From JAJXWB01 sp046349085 (GTDB lineage Bacteria > Pseudomonadota > Alphaproteobacteria > Rhizobiales > Beijerinckiaceae): 64,000 nt of DNA. A program made the position numbers and the translations under genes. The notes under the pieces were generated by a model, which ran no database searches, was not told the origin of the DNA, and worked only from the letters and a program-made list of their open reading frames with translations. Location of the stretch: assembly GCA_046349085.1 (NCBI GenBank), contig JAXMDA010000001.1, forward strand, positions 764,749 to 828,748, written 5' to 3'. This document shows positions 16,145 through 24,800 of the stretch, in pieces (the first letter of the stretch is position 1; each line of letters opens with the position of its first letter).

Positions 16145-17506
16145 TTGATCGGGTTCGATTTGCCGCCACGCCTCCTGTCGACGCGACAAAGCTCCGGGAT
16201 CGCCGCCGCGATCGCGGCTTGCCTTCTGTGGACGCCGGCGTGCGCGCAACCGGCGACCGAACCAGGGCTCGATCCGGTCGAAGGCAAGAAGCTCGAATTG
16301 CGCGGCGTCGAGGACACGATCTCGGCGTCGGCCGAACAGCGCGCGAAGATTCAGGCCGAGATCGAATCGATCCGGGAAGATCGCGCGCGGCTCAATCAGG
16401 CGCTCATGGACGCGACCGCCAAAGTGTCGGAGGCCGACGCGCGGATGGCGAAGGTCGAGCAGAGGCTCGATCGGCTGACCGGCAGCGAGGAGGCGATCCG
16501 CCGCTCGCTGGAGGGGCGCCGCGGAGTGGTGGCCGAAGTACTGGCCGTGCTGCAGCGCATGGGGCATCGCACGCCGCCCGCCCTGCTGGTGCAGCCCGAG
16601 GACGTGCTCCAGGCGATCCGCGCGTCAATGACGCTCGGCGCGGTGCTGCCGCAATTGCGCTCCGAGACCGAGGCGCTCGCCAGCGACCTCAACGATCTCG
16701 TCAATCTGCGCAAGTCGATCGCCTCGGAAAAGGACAATCTGAGCCGGGAACAGCAAAGCTTCCAGGACGAGCGCGCGCGGCTCTCGGCGCTGGTCGACAT
16801 CCGGCAGAAGACGCTCGGCGAGGCGCAGAGCGCTCTGGACGTCGAGCAGAAACGCGCGGCCGAACTCGCCAGCCAGGCCACGAGCCTCAAGGACCTGATT
16901 TCGAAGATGGAGCGCGAGAACGCGTCCGCCCGCCGGGCGGCCGAGGAGGCGCGCAAATACGATGAGGAGCGCAAGAAGCAGGCGGCGCTGGAAACGCAGG
17001 AGCAGCAGGCGCGGATCGAGGCCTCCCCTTTCAAGGATCCCGCCCGGCTCGCTCCTGCCATCCCCTTTTCGAAGGCGCGCGGAAAACTGCCGCTGCCGAC
17101 GAACGGCGAGATCGTGAAGACCTATGGGGCGTCGGACGCCTTCGGCAGTTCGGAAAAAGGCGTTTCGATCGGGGTCAGGCCAAAGGCGACCGTGGTCTCG
17201 CCGGCCGACGGCTGGGTGCTCTATGCCGGCCCCTATCGAACTTATGGCCAGTTGCTCATCGTCAACGCGGGGGACGGCTACTATATAGTCCTGGCCGGGA
17301 TGGACAGGGTCAATGTCGCGGTCGGGCAATTCGTCCTTTCGGGCGAGCCTGTCGGGGTCATGGGAGACGGCGCAATCCGCACGGCGTCAGCTGTCGCCAT
17401 TGGCGCGAGCCAGCCCATCCTCTATGTTGAGTTCAGAAAAGACGGCGCCCCGATCGACCCGGGGCCGTGGTGGTCCAAGCCTGATTTGAAAAAGGTTCGT
17501 GGATGA
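16145..17506 (+). CDS. EnvC-like murein hydrolase activator with degenerate LytM domain
   Basis: A 453-residue secreted protein. A TTG at 16145 opens the frame; a signal segment (IAAAIAACLLWTPACAQ) ends near residue 34. Residues about 45-280 are heptad-like coiled coil rich in Glu, Arg, Gln and Lys. The last ~140 residues are an M23/LytM fold (TNGEIVKTYGASDAFGSS, then SPADGWVLYAGPY). The zinc ligands of active M23 enzymes are missing: the usual H-x-G-x-D place reads GVSIGV and the H-x-H place reads VLAGM. This is the EnvC/NlpD pattern, so it probably activates amidases rather than cutting peptidoglycan. It overlaps ctpA by 4 nt. Confidence 0.88.
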   Translation: MIGFDLPPRLLSTRQSSGIAAAIAACLLWTPACAQPATEPGLDPVEGKKLELRGVEDTISASAEQRAKIQAEIESIREDRARLNQALMDATAKVSEADARMAKVEQRLDRLTGSEEAIRRSLEGRRGVVAEVLAVLQRMGHRTPPALLVQPEDVLQAIRASMTLGAVLPQLRSETEALASDLNDLVNLRKSIASEKDNLSREQQSFQDERARLSALVDIRQKTLGEAQSALDVEQKRAAELASQATSLKDLISKMERENASARRAAEEARKYDEERKKQAALETQEQQARIEASPFKDPARLAPAIPFSKARGKLPLPTNGEIVKTYGASDAFGSSEKGVSIGVRPKATVVSPADGWVLYAGPYRTYGQLLIVNAGDGYYIVLAGMDRVNVAVGQFVLSGEPVGVMGDGAIRTASAVAIGASQPILYVEFRKDGAPIDPGPWWSKPDLKKVRG

Positions 17507-18915
17507 TGCGCAACGTGAACTATGTCCTGCTCGGCGCCGTCCTCGGCGCAGCGAGCTTCGGCGTCGCCCAGAAGGCCGATATCCTCGGCCGGCCGGCCAC
17601 CGCCGCCATTTCCGACACCTATCGCAGCCTCAACCTGTTCGGCGACGTCTTCGAGAAGGTTCGCACGGACTACGTCGAGAAGCCGCAGGACCAGAAGCTG
17701 GTGGAGTCGGCGATCAACGGCATGCTCACCTCGCTCGACCCACACTCGAGCTACATGGATTCCAAGAGCTTCCGCGACATGCAGGTGCAGACGCGCGGCG
17801 AGTTCGGCGGCCTCGGCATAGAGGTGACGCAGGAAGACGGCGTGGTGAAGGTCGTCACCCCGATCGACGATACGCCCGCCTCGCGCGCCGGCATTCTCGC
17901 CGCCGACCTCATCACCGCCATCGACGGCGAGACGGTGCAGGGCATGACCCTCAACCAGGCTGTCGACAAGATGCGCGGCGCCGTCAATACGACGGTCACG
18001 CTGACCGTGCTGCGCGGCAAGGAAAAGAAGAAGCTCGAGATCAAGCTGACGCGGGCGGTCATCCAGATCAAGTCGGTGCGCTCGCGCAAGGAAGGCGAGG
18101 ACATCGGCTACATCCGCATCACGCAGTTCAACGAGCAGACCTATGACGGCCTGAAGGCCGCCATGCAGAAGTTCCAGCAGGAGATTCCGGCCGACAAGTT
18201 CAAGGGCTATATCCTCGACCTGCGCAACAATCCGGGCGGCCTGCTCGACCAGTCGGTGGCGGTTTCCAACGCCTTCCTCGAACGCGGCGAGATCGTTTCC
18301 ACGCGGGGACGCAATGCGGATGAAACGCAGCGCTACAACGCCCGCCCGATCGACATTTCCAAGGGCAAGCCCGTGGTCGTGCTGATCAACGGCGGCTCGG
18401 CCTCGGCCTCGGAGATCGTCTCCGGCGCCCTGCAGGACCACAAGCGCGCGACGCTGATCGGCACGCGCTCCTTCGGCAAGGGCTCGGTGCAGACGATCAT
18501 CCCGCTCGGCCAGAACAACGGCGCGCTGCGGCTGACGACGGCGCGCTACTACACGCCCTCGGGCCGCTCGATCCAGGCCAAGGGCATCGATCCGGACATC
18601 ATGGTGCTGCAGGACGTGCCGGACGAGCTCAAGGGCAAGGACGACCTGAAGGGCGAGGCCTCGCTCAAGGGCCATCTGAAGAACGGCGAGAGCGAGGAGC
18701 ACGGCTCGCAGGCCTACGTCCCGCCGGACGCGACCAAGGACAAGCAGTTGATCGCGGCGCAGGAGCTGTTGCGCGGCGTGAAGACGGCGCAGCAGCTCGC
18801 CACGCCCATGCCGGCCGTGTCGAGCGAGCCCAAATCCGACGGCAAGGCGAGCGACGGCAAGGCGCCTGACGCCAAGGTCCCGGAAAAGGCGCCCGACGCC
18901 GACAAGAAGAACTGA
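17503..18915 (+). CDS. ctpA: C-terminal processing peptidase, S41 family
   Basis: A 470-residue periplasmic protease. An N-terminal hydrophobic segment (YVLLGAVLGAASFGVA) anchors or exports it. The PDZ domain spans about 85-165 (GGLGIEVTQEDG). The S41 catalytic Ser is in GGSASASEIV (about 297-306) and Lys326 is in SFGKGSVQT. The tail after about residue 400 is Lys/Asp/Ala/Pro-rich with repeated SDGKA units, longer than usual. Such proteases cleave peptidoglycan hydrolases and other envelope proteins at their C termini. The start overlaps the EnvC-like gene, as in other alphaproteobacteria, consistent with a joint role in cell-wall turnover. Confidence 0.96.
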   Translation: MMRNVNYVLLGAVLGAASFGVAQKADILGRPATAAISDTYRSLNLFGDVFEKVRTDYVEKPQDQKLVESAINGMLTSLDPHSSYMDSKSFRDMQVQTRGEFGGLGIEVTQEDGVVKVVTPIDDTPASRAGILAADLITAIDGETVQGMTLNQAVDKMRGAVNTTVTLTVLRGKEKKKLEIKLTRAVIQIKSVRSRKEGEDIGYIRITQFNEQTYDGLKAAMQKFQQEIPADKFKGYILDLRNNPGGLLDQSVAVSNAFLERGEIVSTRGRNADETQRYNARPIDISKGKPVVVLINGGSASASEIVSGALQDHKRATLIGTRSFGKGSVQTIIPLGQNNGALRLTTARYYTPSGRSIQAKGIDPDIMVLQDVPDELKGKDDLKGEASLKGHLKNGESEEHGSQAYVPPDATKDKQLIAAQELLRGVKTAQQLATPMPAVSSEPKSDGKASDGKAPDAKVPEKAPDADKKN

Positions 18916-18922
18916 GTTCATT

Positions 18923-18953
18923 CGGGCGGCCTTCGGGCCGCCCGATTTGTTTT
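18923..18953 (+). terminator. Rho-independent terminator of the ctpA operon
   Basis: CGGGCGGCC, a TTCG tetraloop, then GGCCGCCCG (18923-18944), followed by ATTTGTTTT. Perfect 9-bp stem and T-rich tail. Confidence 0.9.
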
Positions 18954-19087
18954 GCCGTCTCGACGCGGCCGGCCGGCATGGCCAGAATGCAGCGAATATT
19001 CGATTGTCGGCGTATGATTCGCGCGGTCGATTCGCCGCCGCGTTTTCCAAATGTTTCGGCGCGGCCGGAGGCGGGCAAGAGCGGCGG

Positions 19088-20314
19088 ATGTCGGATGAAC
19101 TCCACCAACCCCTGGGGCTGCCGCCGGCAGGCGCGGCGCGCCGGACCGGCGATCGCTCCGCGACGCGCCGGCTTTCCGCCTCGACGATCGCCTATTCCCT
19201 GATCGGCGCAACCGTGCTCGCCGCCGGCGGCTATGTCTGGACCTACGGCGACCCGAACGGCGGCTGGCCGCGCGCCGTGGCCAAGATCGAAGTCTACGAG
19301 CCGCCCGCCGCTTCCCGGCGCGATCCCGGGCCGACCGGCACGATCGAACAGCGCCGCGCCGAACGCCAGACCGGCCAGGAGATCGAGAACCAGTCCGGCG
19401 TGAAGGTGACGCGCGCAGGCGGCGCGCAGCCGCCGGGCGCGCTCATCATCCAGCTCGACCAGGCCGCGAGCGTCAGCCTGGCGCCCGCGCCCGACAAGCG
19501 CCTTGTGGAGCGCGGCCGCTTCGGCCCGCTGCCGCGTATCGGGGCGGACGGGGCCAAGCCCTACGAAGTCTACGCGCGCCCCGTCGTCACCTCGCAGAAG
19601 CTGAAGGCCGACGCGCCGCGGATCGCGCTGATCGTCGGCGGGCTCGGGCTGTCGGGCGCGACGACCGAGGCGGCGATGGACAAGCTGCCGGCCGACGTCT
19701 CCCTGGCCTTTGCGCCCTATGGCGACGACGTGCAGGCCGACGCCGCCCGCGCCCGCGAAAGCGGCCACGAGACATTTCTGCAGGCGCCGATGGAGCCGTT
19801 CGACTATCCGCAGAACAACCCAGGGCCGCATACGCTGAGCGTGCGCGCCTCGGACAAGGAACTCGAAAGCGATCTTTCCTGGCTGATGAGCCGCTTTGCC
19901 GGCTATGTCGGCGTCGTGAATTTCCTCGGCGCGCGCTTCACCTCCAACGCCGCGGCGATGACGCCCGTCATGCGGGAGCTGGCGCGGCGCGGGGTCGCTT
20001 TCGTCGACGACGGTTCTTCGCCCCAATCGCTGGCGGGCGTCGTCGGCGCGCAGACCGGCGCTGTCGTGGCGCGCGCCGATGTCGTGATCGACAGCGATCC
20101 GCGGCCGGAAGCGATCGAGGCGGCATTGGCGCGCCTCGAAACGATCGCGCGCGCCAAGGGCAGCGCGCTCGGTTTCGCCAGCGCCATTCCGGCGAGCGTG
20201 GAACAGGTCGGCCGTTTCGCGCGCGGCCTCGAGAAGCGCGGCATTGCGCTTGCGCCGGCGAGCGCGCTGCTGACCCGCGCCAGCGGCCCGCAGGCGGAGA
20301 ACAGGCGGCCGTGA
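19088..20314 (+). CDS. Divergent polysaccharide deacetylase (DUF610/YibQ)
   Basis: A 408-residue protein. ATG 19088 is chosen after GAGCGGCGG; the longer frame overlaps the promoter region. An N-terminal cytoplasmic stretch is followed by one membrane segment (TIAYSLIGATVLAAGGYVW, about 34-52), a Pro-rich linker and a periplasmic NodB-like domain (about 180-400): IALIVGGLGLSGA, FLQAPMEPFDYPQNNPGPHTL and GVAFVDDGSS. YibQ-type homologues are inactive or of unknown activity and usually sit beside envC and ctpA, as here, so an envelope role is likely. It overlaps rppH by 4 nt. Confidence 0.9.
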   Translation: MSDELHQPLGLPPAGAARRTGDRSATRRLSASTIAYSLIGATVLAAGGYVWTYGDPNGGWPRAVAKIEVYEPPAASRRDPGPTGTIEQRRAERQTGQEIENQSGVKVTRAGGAQPPGALIIQLDQAASVSLAPAPDKRLVERGRFGPLPRIGADGAKPYEVYARPVVTSQKLKADAPRIALIVGGLGLSGATTEAAMDKLPADVSLAFAPYGDDVQADAARARESGHETFLQAPMEPFDYPQNNPGPHTLSVRASDKELESDLSWLMSRFAGYVGVVNFLGARFTSNAAAMTPVMRELARRGVAFVDDGSSPQSLAGVVGAQTGAVVARADVVIDSDPRPEAIEAALARLETIARAKGSALGFASAIPASVEQVGRFARGLEKRGIALAPASALLTRASGPQAENRRP

Positions 20315-20814
20315 AACGACAAACCTCTTATCGCCCCTGCGTCGGCGTGATGCTGGTCAATTCCAAGGGCCTCGTCTTCGTCGGCCGGCGACGCAACAAG
20401 CGCCAGCCCGAACATGTCGCGCCCGGGCACGAATGGCAGATGCCGCAGGGCGGCATCGATCCGGGCGAACAGCCCTATGCGGCGGCGCTGCGCGAATTGC
20501 GCGAAGAGACCAATGTGCGTTCGGTCGAACTCATCGCGGAGGCGCCGGACTGGTATTCCTACGATCTGCCGCAGGATGTCGCGAAGAAGGCATGGCGCGG
20601 CGGCTACCGCGGGCAGACGCAGAAATGGTTCGCGCTGCGCTTCACCGGCGACGAGAGCGAGATCGACATTCACGATCCCGGCCCGGGCCACAAGCCGGAA
20701 TTCGACGCATGGCGCTGGGAGGACGTCGCGCGCCTGCCGGAGCTGATCATTCCGTTCAAGCGGCAGGTCTACGAACAGGTCGTCGCCGCCCTCGCGCCGT
20801 TGATCGTCAGGTAG
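20311..20814 (+). CDS. rppH: RNA pyrophosphohydrolase
   Basis: A 167-residue Nudix hydrolase starting at GTG 20311, overlapping the preceding stop (GTGA). The Nudix box runs about 47-69, with Gly47, Glu53, Arg61-Glu62 and Glu65-Glu66 in the expected spacing. YRPCVGVMLVN near the start and GQTQKWFALRF are typical RppH/IalA features. It removes pyrophosphate from 5' ends of mRNA and starts decay; in rhizobia and Bartonella the homologue IalA is also linked to invasion. Likely the last gene of the deacetylase operon. Confidence 0.95.
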   Translation: MKRQTSYRPCVGVMLVNSKGLVFVGRRRNKRQPEHVAPGHEWQMPQGGIDPGEQPYAAALRELREETNVRSVELIAEAPDWYSYDLPQDVAKKAWRGGYRGQTQKWFALRFTGDESEIDIHDPGPGHKPEFDAWRWEDVARLPELIIPFKRQVYEQVVAALAPLIVR

Positions 20815-20822
20815 GTCGGACG

Positions 20823-21212
20823 ATGGCGATCGACCACGTCTCGCTCGCCGTCCGCGACCTCCACCGGAGCGCCGCCTTCTACGAGGCCGTCCTCGCGCCG
20901 CTCGGCTACACGAAGCTCGTGACGCGGGAGCGCACGATCGGCTTCGGCAAGACGCACGCGGAAATCTGGATCAACCTGAGGGAGGGCATGCCGCCGGCGC
21001 CTTCCGACGTCGGGGCGCATGTGGCGATCCGGGCGCGATCGGCCGAAGCGATCCAGGCGTTTCACGCGGCGGCGCTCGCCCACGGCGGCGCCGACGACGG
21101 CGCGCCGGGCCGGCGGCCCTACGGCGCCGGCCCCAACATCTATTACGCGGCTTTCGTGCGCGACCCCGACGGCAACCGGCTGGAGGCCGTGACGTTTCTG
21201 GCGCCGGATTAG
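20823..21212 (+). CDS. VOC/glyoxalase-fold protein
   Basis: A 129-residue protein beginning MAIDHVSLAVRDLHRSAAFY, the usual opening of the vicinal-oxygen-chelate superfamily. Metal-ligand-like residues are His5, the Glu in HAEIWINLR, His in GAHVAIRA and Glu in NRLEAVTF. Members include glyoxalase I, fosfomycin-resistance and dioxygenase proteins; this compact single-module form has no assignable substrate. Start at ATG 20823, 8 bases after rppH. Confidence 0.85.
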   Translation: MAIDHVSLAVRDLHRSAAFYEAVLAPLGYTKLVTRERTIGFGKTHAEIWINLREGMPPAPSDVGAHVAIRARSAEAIQAFHAAALAHGGADDGAPGRRPYGAGPNIYYAAFVRDPDGNRLEAVTFLAPD

Positions 21213-21610
21213 GCGCTCGTCGGCGCGGGCGCCGACTGCTTCAACCCAATCGCCTGAGCCGCCGCAATCGCCGCGACGACCGTCGCCTGCGCGATGACGG
21301 CGGCAAGACCGAACGACGTCGGCGTCGTCTGCGCCAATGTCACGAGGCTTTCGACCACCCAGAGCGCATTGCCGGCGACGACGAACCAGACGAGGCCGCG
21401 CGGCAGCATGGCGCACAAGCCGAGCGAGCCGACGAACAGCGCATAGGGCATGAGGAACACGCCGGCGCCCAGCACGAGCGCGTGCGGCAGGCCCGTGAGA
21501 CTCGCCAGCGGCGCGGCGGCCGCTGCAAGCGTAACGCCCGATGCGCCGCTGAAGGCGGCGTCGACGATGAGGACATTGCGCAGCAGCGGGGATGAGACGA
21601 CGAAACGCAT
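21209..21610 (-). CDS. Small four-span membrane protein
   Basis: A 133-residue protein with four hydrophobic segments (about 10-30, 42-65, 70-88 and 98-122) and short loops. No catalytic motifs. AAAAGGAGAAG precedes the ATG. It is transcribed divergently from the XRE regulator at 21730, with a palindrome between, so it is probably the regulator's target. It converges with the VOC gene, overlapping by 4 nt. Confidence 0.75.
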   Translation of the reverse strand: MRFVVSSPLLRNVLIVDAAFSGASGVTLAAAAAPLASLTGLPHALVLGAGVFLMPYALFVGSLGLCAMLPRGLVWFVVAGNALWVVESLVTLAQTTPTSFGLAAVIAQATVVAAIAAAQAIGLKQSAPAPTSA

Positions 21611-21679
21611 GGGGCTTCTCCTTTTCGTCCGCTGGGTAGCGGAATGGAGGAATGCTGATCCGTCTTCCGCCGTCCGTCG

Positions 21680-21696
21680 ATTACGCCGGAGGTAAT
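21680..21696. promoter_or_regulatory. Candidate operator palindrome ATTAC-N7-GTAAT
   Basis: ATTAC at 21680-21684 and GTAAT at 21692-21696 form an inverted repeat with a 7-base centre in the divergent gap between the membrane-protein gene and the XRE regulator. Its right end touches the predicted -35 box (21696) of the regulator, which fits autoregulation. The match to an ATTACC...GGTAAT class of site for MmyB-type regulators is from memory. Confidence 0.5.
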
Positions 21697-21723
21697 TGGA
21701 TGCGCGCGCCGCCGCGCTAGATT
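21696..21723 (+). promoter_or_regulatory. Predicted promoter of the XRE regulator (leaderless mRNA)
   Basis: TTGGAT at 21696-21701, a 16-base spacer and TAGATT at 21718-21723. The ATG at 21730 is only 6 bases after the -10 box, so transcription would begin at or near the start codon, and no Shine-Dalgarno precedes the gene. Confidence 0.45.
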
Positions 21724-21729
21724 GCGCGC

Positions 21730-22530
21730 ATGGGATATTATCGACCTCCCGGCGAATATTTGCGCCAATGGCGGCAGCGCCGCCGCATGAGCCAGCTCGA
21801 ACTCGCGCTCGAAGCGGACATCTCCGCGCGCCACCTGAGCTTCGTCGAAACCGGCCGCGCGCAACCCTCGCGCGACATGATCGTGCATCTCGCCGAGACG
21901 CTGGCCGTGCCGCTGCGCGAGCGCAACGCGATCTTGCTTGCGGGCGGTTTCGCGCCGCTCTACGCCGAGCGCCCGCTCGACGATCCCGCGCTGTCGGCCG
22001 CGCGCGCCGCCGTCGACGCGGTTCTGCAGGGCTGCGCGCCGTTTCCCGCGCTCGCCGTCGACCGGCGCTGGAACATCGTCGCGTTCAACGCCGGCGTGTC
22101 CGCAGTGCTCGGCGGCGTCGCGCCGGAACTGCTCGCCGCCCCGAACGCCATGCGGCTGGCGCTGCACCCGCAGGCGCTGGCGCCGCGCATCCTGAATTTC
22201 GGCGAATGGCGCGCGCATCTGCTCGCGCGCGTGCGTCAGCAGATTGCGGCGAGCGGCGACGCCGGGCTCGAGCAATTGCTCGCCGAGCTCATCGCCTATT
22301 CCTATCCGGAAAATGCGGACCTTGCCGCGCACGAGGAACGAGCCGGCGGCGAGCCGGCGATCGTCGTGCCGCTGCGCCTGCGCGACGGCGACGCGCGCCT
22401 GTCGTTCATCTCGACCATCACCGTCTTCGGCACGCCGGTCGACGTGACGCTGTCGGAACTCGCCATCGAGACGTTCTTTCCGGCGGATGCGGCGACGTCG
22501 GATTTCTTGCGCGCGAAGGCGGCGGGGTGA
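21730..22530 (+). CDS. XRE-family regulator with MmyB-like ligand-binding domain
   Basis: A 266-residue transcription factor. Residues 8-65 are a HTH_XRE domain (LRQWRQRRRMSQLELALEADISARHLSFVETGR read in two halves, the recognition helix being ISARHLSFVE). The rest resembles the MmyB PAS-like ligand-binding domain: ALAVDRRWNIVAFNA and a long helical C-terminal part ending in VFGTPVDVTLSELAIETFFPAD. Such proteins typically repress an adjacent divergent gene, here the small membrane protein, and themselves. Ligand unknown. Confidence 0.9.
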   Translation: MGYYRPPGEYLRQWRQRRRMSQLELALEADISARHLSFVETGRAQPSRDMIVHLAETLAVPLRERNAILLAGGFAPLYAERPLDDPALSAARAAVDAVLQGCAPFPALAVDRRWNIVAFNAGVSAVLGGVAPELLAAPNAMRLALHPQALAPRILNFGEWRAHLLARVRQQIAASGDAGLEQLLAELIAYSYPENADLAAHEERAGGEPAIVVPLRLRDGDARLSFISTITVFGTPVDVTLSELAIETFFPADAATSDFLRAKAAG

Positions 22531-22551
22531 AGATCAGCCGTCATTGCGAGA

Positions 22552-24213
22552 TCAGCGCAACATGCGGCGCAATATCTTGCCCGTCACGGTCTTCGGCAGG
22601 TCGTCGACGATTTCGATTTGCTGCGGGCGCTTGTAGGCGGCCATCTTGGCGCGGCAATGCGCGTCGAGGTCTGCGCGCGTCGCGCTCGCGCCGGGCTTGA
22701 GGCTGACGACCGCCTTCACGGTCTCGCCGCGGTAGGGATCGACAACGCCGATCACGGCGGCCTCGCGCACGGCGGGATGCGTATAGAGCACGTCTTCCAC
22801 CTCGCGCGGCCAGACCTTGAAGCCGGAGGCGACGATCATGTCCTTCTTGCGGTCGACGATGTAGAACCAGCCCTTCTCGTCCATGAAGGCGACGTCGCCG
22901 GTGCGAAAGCCGTCCTTCCGCATTGCCTCCGCCGTTTCCTTCGGCTTGTTCCAATAGCCCCGCGATACCGACGGCCCGGACACGACGATTTCGCCGGCTT
23001 CGCCGACCGGCGCCGGCGCGCCGCTCTCGTCCGCGATCCAGACGCTGGCGTTGAACTTCGGAACGCCGATGGCGAGCGCGCCGCTCGCCGCATCGACCGG
23101 CGCAACCGCCTTGTGCGGCACGGCGATGACGCCGGCGTTGGTTTCGGTCAGCCCGTAGCCGTTGTGGATGTAATGGCCGGTGCGCTTCTGAAATTCCTCG
23201 ACGACGGCAGGCGGGATCGGCGCGCCGCCCGACACGACGACCTTGAGGCTCGCGAATTTGTCGGCCGTGCATTCGGGATGGGCGAGCAGGGCGATGAAGG
23301 CCGTGATGGCGCTGACGGTGAAGGCGGGCCTGTGCTCGACGAGGGCGTCCAGCACGACGCCGGGTTCGAAACGGAAGCAGAGGATGAGCGGCGCGGCCAG
23401 CGCCCATGATTTCGCGACATGCGCGATCAGGCCGGTGACGTGGAACAGCGGCGCCAATCCGAGTATGGCGTCGCCGTCCTCGGCCGAATACCAGCGCGCG
23501 ATGGCCTGCGCGTTGAAGGCGACATTGGCGTGCGTGTTCATCGCCGCCTTGGGCAGGCCCGTGGTGCCGGACGTGTAGACGAGGAAGGCGATATCGTCGG
23601 GCTTCGGTTTTTCGCGCGAAGCCGGCGCATCCCTGTGCGCCTCGATGACTGCGAGCAAATCTTCCGCGCCGGCCGGCGTTCCGATGCGCGCGGCAGGCAG
23701 CACGCGCCGGTCGTCCCGCGTCTGCAGGTCGAGCGCGGAGGTGGTGAGAACGATTGCGGGTCGCGCGACAGCGTCGGGCAGCGTCGCGATCACTTCGGCG
23801 CAGAGCTGGTCAAGGCAGACGAGCGCCTTCGGCGCGCAATCCTCGAGCATGAGGGTCAGTTCGCGCTCGCGGTTCATCGGGTTGATCGGGACTGCTATGC
23901 CGCCCGCCTTCCATGCGCCGAGCGCGGCGATGAGGAATTGCGGCATGTTCTGCATGTAGATGGCCAGCCGATCGCCCGCCGCGAAGCCGCGTGTCCGCAG
24001 CGCGGCGGCAAGCGAATCGCTCATGCGGTCGAGTTCGGCGTAGGTTAGCGCGCGATCGAAATAGACGATCGCCGGCTTGTCGGCGGCGCGGGCGACGGCG
24101 GCGCGGAACAGCGAAAGCGCGTCGCCGTGTCTGGCCACGATCTCATTCGGCAGGCCGGGCGTATAGAGCGCAAGCCAGGGCTTGCTGGCATAGGCCGTCG
24201 CCTCGGACATCAT
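22552..24213 (-). CDS. Acyl-CoA synthetase (AMP-forming)
   Basis: A 553-residue ANL-superfamily ligase that activates a carboxylic acid to its CoA thioester through an acyl-AMP. The P-loop YTSGTTGLPK is at about 213-222; NGYGLTETNAG is the A5 motif, GFRTGDVAFMDEKG is A7 and the catalytic Lys is in LPKTVTGKILRR at the end. AAGGAG lies just before two adjacent ATGs (24213 and 24210); either may be used. Its place downstream of an AtuA-like gene and a thioesterase suggests a fatty or terpenoid acid substrate. Confidence 0.92.
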   Translation of the reverse strand: MMSEATAYASKPWLALYTPGLPNEIVARHGDALSLFRAAVARAADKPAIVYFDRALTYAELDRMSDSLAAALRTRGFAAGDRLAIYMQNMPQFLIAALGAWKAGGIAVPINPMNRERELTLMLEDCAPKALVCLDQLCAEVIATLPDAVARPAIVLTTSALDLQTRDDRRVLPAARIGTPAGAEDLLAVIEAHRDAPASREKPKPDDIAFLVYTSGTTGLPKAAMNTHANVAFNAQAIARWYSAEDGDAILGLAPLFHVTGLIAHVAKSWALAAPLILCFRFEPGVVLDALVEHRPAFTVSAITAFIALLAHPECTADKFASLKVVVSGGAPIPPAVVEEFQKRTGHYIHNGYGLTETNAGVIAVPHKAVAPVDAASGALAIGVPKFNASVWIADESGAPAPVGEAGEIVVSGPSVSRGYWNKPKETAEAMRKDGFRTGDVAFMDEKGWFYIVDRKKDMIVASGFKVWPREVEDVLYTHPAVREAAVIGVVDPYRGETVKAVVSLKPGASATRADLDAHCRAKMAAYKRPQQIEIVDDLPKTVTGKILRRMLR

Positions 24214-24325
24214 GATGCTCCTTGTCGGCGGCGCCGCTTCGGTCGCCAGCGCGCCCCGGCGCTCGCCGGAATAGGTATACATCATAACAAACTCGACCGG
24301 GCGCGCAAAGCAAGGCGCGATCGGG

Positions 24326-24745
24326 TCAGGCGGCGGCCAGATCCTTCAGCCGCGCGACGATCGGATCGGGCGGCGCGACTGCGCAGCCGTCCTTCGCGGA
24401 AACGAAGACGATGGCGAGCTTCGCGCTCAGGCGCGGACTGCCGTCGACGGAACCGTCGATGACGATGCGCAACGACGTGCGGCCAACCCGCATCAGCGTG
24501 AGGGCGAGATCGAGCTTGTCGCCGATGCGGCAGGGCGCGATGAAATCGGCCTCGATATTGCGCAGGGGCGTGACCACGCCGAAGTCGCTGCGCATCGCCT
24601 GAAAGGACGCGCCGACGCAATCATCGAAGAAGTCCTCGACCACGCCGTTGAACATGTCGAAATAATGCGGGTAGTAGACGATGCCTGCCGGATCGGTATG
24701 CCCGAAGCGGATCTTTCGCGTGACGGTGAAAGTGGGACGGATCAT
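24326..24745 (-). CDS. Acyl-CoA thioesterase (4-hydroxybenzoyl-CoA thioesterase type)
   Basis: A 139-residue hotdog-fold enzyme. RFGHTDPAGIVYYPHYF carries the catalytic Asp of the 4HBT/YbgC family. ATG 24745 is chosen because the fold begins at once; the frame upstream is low-complexity. It hydrolyses an acyl- or aroyl-CoA. It lies between the AtuA-like gene (55 bases) and the CoA ligase (112 bases), all on the minus strand, so these three probably form an operon. Confidence 0.88.
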   Translation of the reverse strand: MIRPTFTVTRKIRFGHTDPAGIVYYPHYFDMFNGVVEDFFDDCVGASFQAMRSDFGVVTPLRNIEADFIAPCRIGDKLDLALTLMRVGRTSLRIVIDGSVDGSPRLSAKLAIVFVSAKDGCAVAPPDPIVARLKDLAAA

Positions 24746-24800
24746 GGCGTTCGTATAGCGGGTTGCAGGCGCGCTGCAACCGGCGCCATCGCAGTCGCGC

